A stretch of 64,000 nucleotides of DNA, taken from positions 1,612,001 to 1,676,000 of the forward strand of contig PQWQ01000001.1 of NCBI GenBank assembly GCA_002943765.1, written 5' to 3'. The notes under the pieces were generated by a model. It saw only the letters and a program-made list of their open reading frames with translations, searched no databases and had not been told where the DNA came from. Shown here piece by piece: positions 61,618 through 64,000 of the stretch. This stretch comes from Psoroptes ovis. Its lineage: Eukaryota; Arthropoda; Arachnida; Sarcoptiformes; Psoroptidae. The position numbers were made by a program, and so were the translations under genes. Numbering within the stretch: the stretch's first letter is position 1; every line of letters starts with the position of its first letter.

Positions 61618-63160
61618 TCAACGTCTGATAAGAAATGTACGTCCTTGATGACAATATTCGATCACCGATAAAGAATTAGTTTTTACATTTATCATACAAT
61701 TATCGATAATTTTTCGATCATTTAAAATGCCTAAATCAATTGCAATAACTAATGCTGCCGATTGTTCTGCATATTTCTTGGTATTTTCCAGATAAGGTGT
61801 CATATATGATTTACCTTGAAAATGTATGATGGAATGGAATTTTTTTTCTATCATTCTTGTTTCATATCGTGGATTTTCATCTGAATTATTTTGTATCAAC
61901 CATTTATTCAGGATAGTTTTCGGTAAATTTGATTGATTGAAAGCTTTTTTATTGAAAACAATTGGCAATTCAATAATGGATTCATTTTGAGCGAAAATAT
62001 TTTCATCATTATCGGATTTGATTGAGATTTGTTGGCATAAATTTCTTTGATTGCAAATATCAGTATAATGAGAGGTTATGTCGTATATATTACAAAAAGT
62101 TTTCATATCACGTGCAGCTAAAAAAAATGAAAAAATTCTTTAGAGAAGAAGAAATACAAAAAAAAAATATGATCAATATAAACCTGCGATCATTTTTCCT
62201 GGACCATATTCTTGCATATTGCCCAACATCTGAAGCAAACAGTATTTGGTATTGCCGACTGTGTTATCATAGAGAATAGAAAATTTAAGATATTCTCTAA
62301 TGACATCATCAATATCTTTCAATTGATTCGACTTGTCGAATATTGAACAATTTTTCATTGCTGCTCTCGAGATCATTATGGAAGAACAATTCGTTTCCTT
62401 TTTGAATGAAGCAATGTCTTCATAGTTCTTAATATTACCAGAATCACCGTTGGCTATGACCGGTATTCGTAGAACATTTGCAGCTGCAGATATGTAATCA
62501 TTACGATTTGGATGACGTGGTCGTTCATCAATTGTACGACCATGAATCGCAATGGCATCAGCACCAGCTTCCTCTATTTTTTTCACAAGATTCAATGTCG
62601 ATTCTACACTATCCAATACACGTATCTTACAAGAAATAGGTTTACTGATTTCATTTTTCAAAGAACGGATAATATTTTGCACAAGATCAGGTTTAGTTAA
62701 CAATGCGGCACCCATGCCACCTTTGACCGAGAATGCTTTGGGGCAACCCATATTAATATCAATACCTGCTACATCATTTTCAACCATTTTTGCTGCCAAA
62801 ACAGCCCGATTTGGATCATTTGTGCCTATCTAAATGAAAAAAAATTCAATCAATCACAATTAGTTAAAATCAATAAAAACTAGCCTGCAAAATGACACGA
62901 TCTTTTTCCAATTGACAAGTACGAAAAACGACCACACCAGCATCATCAATAAAATCTATTGTATTCAATTGATTATTTACATAACGTTTAGATTTGATTA
63001 ATTTATGATCAATAATTTCATCAGTATAAACTACGTCGGCACCATATTTCAAAGCTAATAAACGCATCGGTAATGTACCGATGCGTACCATAGGGCCAAG
63101 TATTAGTTTATTACGATATAATTGGCTACCATTATCACCGTCATTATTGTTGGTGTTCAT
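61618..63160 (-). CDS. DUS2: tRNA-dihydrouridine synthase 2 (DUS2)
   Basis: FMN enzyme reducing uridine 20 in the D-loop of tRNAs. Three exons: 63160-62885, 62829-62184, 62117-61618; 473 residues. The start is MNTNNNDGDN at 63160; an upstream in-frame Met (63220) adds a hydrophobic stretch. Barrel motifs: LILGPMVRIGTLPMRLLAL, YGADVVYTDEII, VENDVAGIDINMGCPKAFSV (catalytic Cys), GGMGAALL, KIRVLDSVE, AIAIHGRT, IPVIANGDSGN and SSIMISRAAM. The C-terminal part (LNKWLIQNNSDENPRYETRM onward, ending near LENTKKYAEQSAALVIAI) is the DUS2-specific double-stranded RNA-binding domain. The first intron begins with GC, not GT. The Lys-rich C-terminal extension of human DUS2 is missing. Confidence 0.96.
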
Positions 63161-63819
63161 ATTTCGAAAGATGATAATAAAAATGATGAAAACATGTGGC
63201 AAAAAATGTTTATCGAGCAATCAATTTTTATAAACATGGAACCTTCACATTGTTTTGAAGGTTAAATTAAAGTTTGAAATGAATTTGATATGCGCGCGTA
63301 TCAAAACAAACAGACAACAAATAAATTGTTGCATTTTCAATTCATTTTGATTGAATTTTGTTCAATCAAACAAATGATAACCACGGATGAATCATTTCTT
63401 TTTGTTGTTTTTTTCGATTGATTTATTTGGAAAAGATCGATTGATAATACAATATCGATTTCCACGAATGATATTGAAATGAAATATTGAATGAAATTGG
63501 CAAAACATTAATTACTCATTCCAAATATTTAAAAAAAATGTTTCATCATTAGTTATTTATGATCATAATCGTTTGATTAGGATTTTATTTCATTTTTTTT
63601 TGTTCACATATTTTTCTTCAATTATGCTTTTTGCTTTATCAAATGCGTCAAATAACAGCAATGAAGCAGTAAAGCAATCATTATTTTATGGTAATAAAAG
63701 CTTCAATTACCATTTTTTCGATAGAAATAAATTTTTAAAATAAAAATCATAAGCTTTTCATTATCATTTTATGACCGATATTCTGCGTAAGAATCTCGCC
63801 TAAAAATACAAAAAGCAAT
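63161..63819. other. divergent promoter region, no gene seen
   Basis: 659 nt between the DUS2 start (minus) and the next gene (plus). AT-rich, with GCGCGC near 63293; no TATA box or ORF recognised. Confidence 0.45.
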
Positions 63820-64000
63820 ATGGAAACAAGTGATGTTGAACCGATTTTGAATATCAATTCAAATGATGAAAATGACCAACAACAACAACAGCAACAAACA
63901 AATCATGATAGGTATTCGAATAAATTTCTCTTAATTTTAGACTTAATTCACCTTCTTGAATTTACAGATTTCAAATTGTACGAATTTTATTCTTTTTGAT
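63820..64000 (+). CDS. Unrecognised gene, 5' end only (possible membrane protein)
   Basis: An ATG at 63820 opens METSDVEPILNINSNDEN followed by a glutamine run; a GT donor follows at 63912 in phase 2 and an acceptor at 63966-63967. The next exon continues RFQIVRILFFL to the window edge. A polar N-terminus running into a hydrophobic segment would suit the first helix of a transporter or other multi-pass protein, but too little is visible to name it. Confidence 0.5.

Overview
This window is nuclear DNA from an animal: AT-rich, full of (ATT)n, (GAT)n and poly-A/T tracts, with protein genes split by mostly 50-100 nt GT-AG introns. Gene content (beaten-path Ig proteins, neuroligin, an M6 proteolipid, an EGLN-type HIF prolyl hydroxylase with MYND finger, Nova/pasilla) points to an arthropod. 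The compact genes, short introns and base composition fit an acariform, probably astigmatid (house-dust-mite-like), mite. The species is inference; I see no bacterial, viral or organellar DNA.

Layout. 1-23.1 kb is gene-poor: a beat-family gene entering from the left (803-2581), a complete five-exon enolase gene (3475-5034), about 8.8 kb without a recognisable gene, then a second, paralogous beat gene whose predicted signal-peptide exon (13876) lies 4.9 kb upstream of the Ig exons (18851-23041). 23.3-36 kb is dense: CAF-1 p60, an unrecognised acidic coiled-coil protein (minus), a MINPP-like phosphatase, neuroligin, and a KCTD3/SHKBP1 BTB-WD protein. 36-44.9 kb holds the minus-strand Nova gene with a 2.2 kb first intron and repeat-rich flanks. 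44.9-63.2 kb is very compact: KIAA0930-like, ZNF277, claspin, B3GAT (GlcAT-I), INTS12, M6/PLP, arginase, SETD3, TBC1D22, EGLN and DUS2, several as divergent or tail-to-tail pairs less than 250 nt apart. A further gene begins at 63820 and runs off the right edge.

The genes do not form one pathway; they are ordinary neighbours. Three encode neuronal surface or membrane proteins (two beats, neuroligin; perhaps also M6) and several serve chromatin, replication or RNA (CAF-1 p60, claspin, INTS12, DUS2, Nova, ZNF277). The most unusual signals are non-coding: a 16-bp perfect hairpin in Nova intron 1 that looks like a microRNA precursor, two related short inverted-repeat elements with a shared terminus, and a compact three-helix element at 8381-8448. 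On the coding side: a GC-AG intron in DUS2, a possible alternative last exon of EGLN, altered catalytic motifs in the MINPP-like enzyme, and a three-Ig architecture in both beat proteins. Exon boundaries were joined by hand from reading frame, splice signals and family similarity; no search was run.
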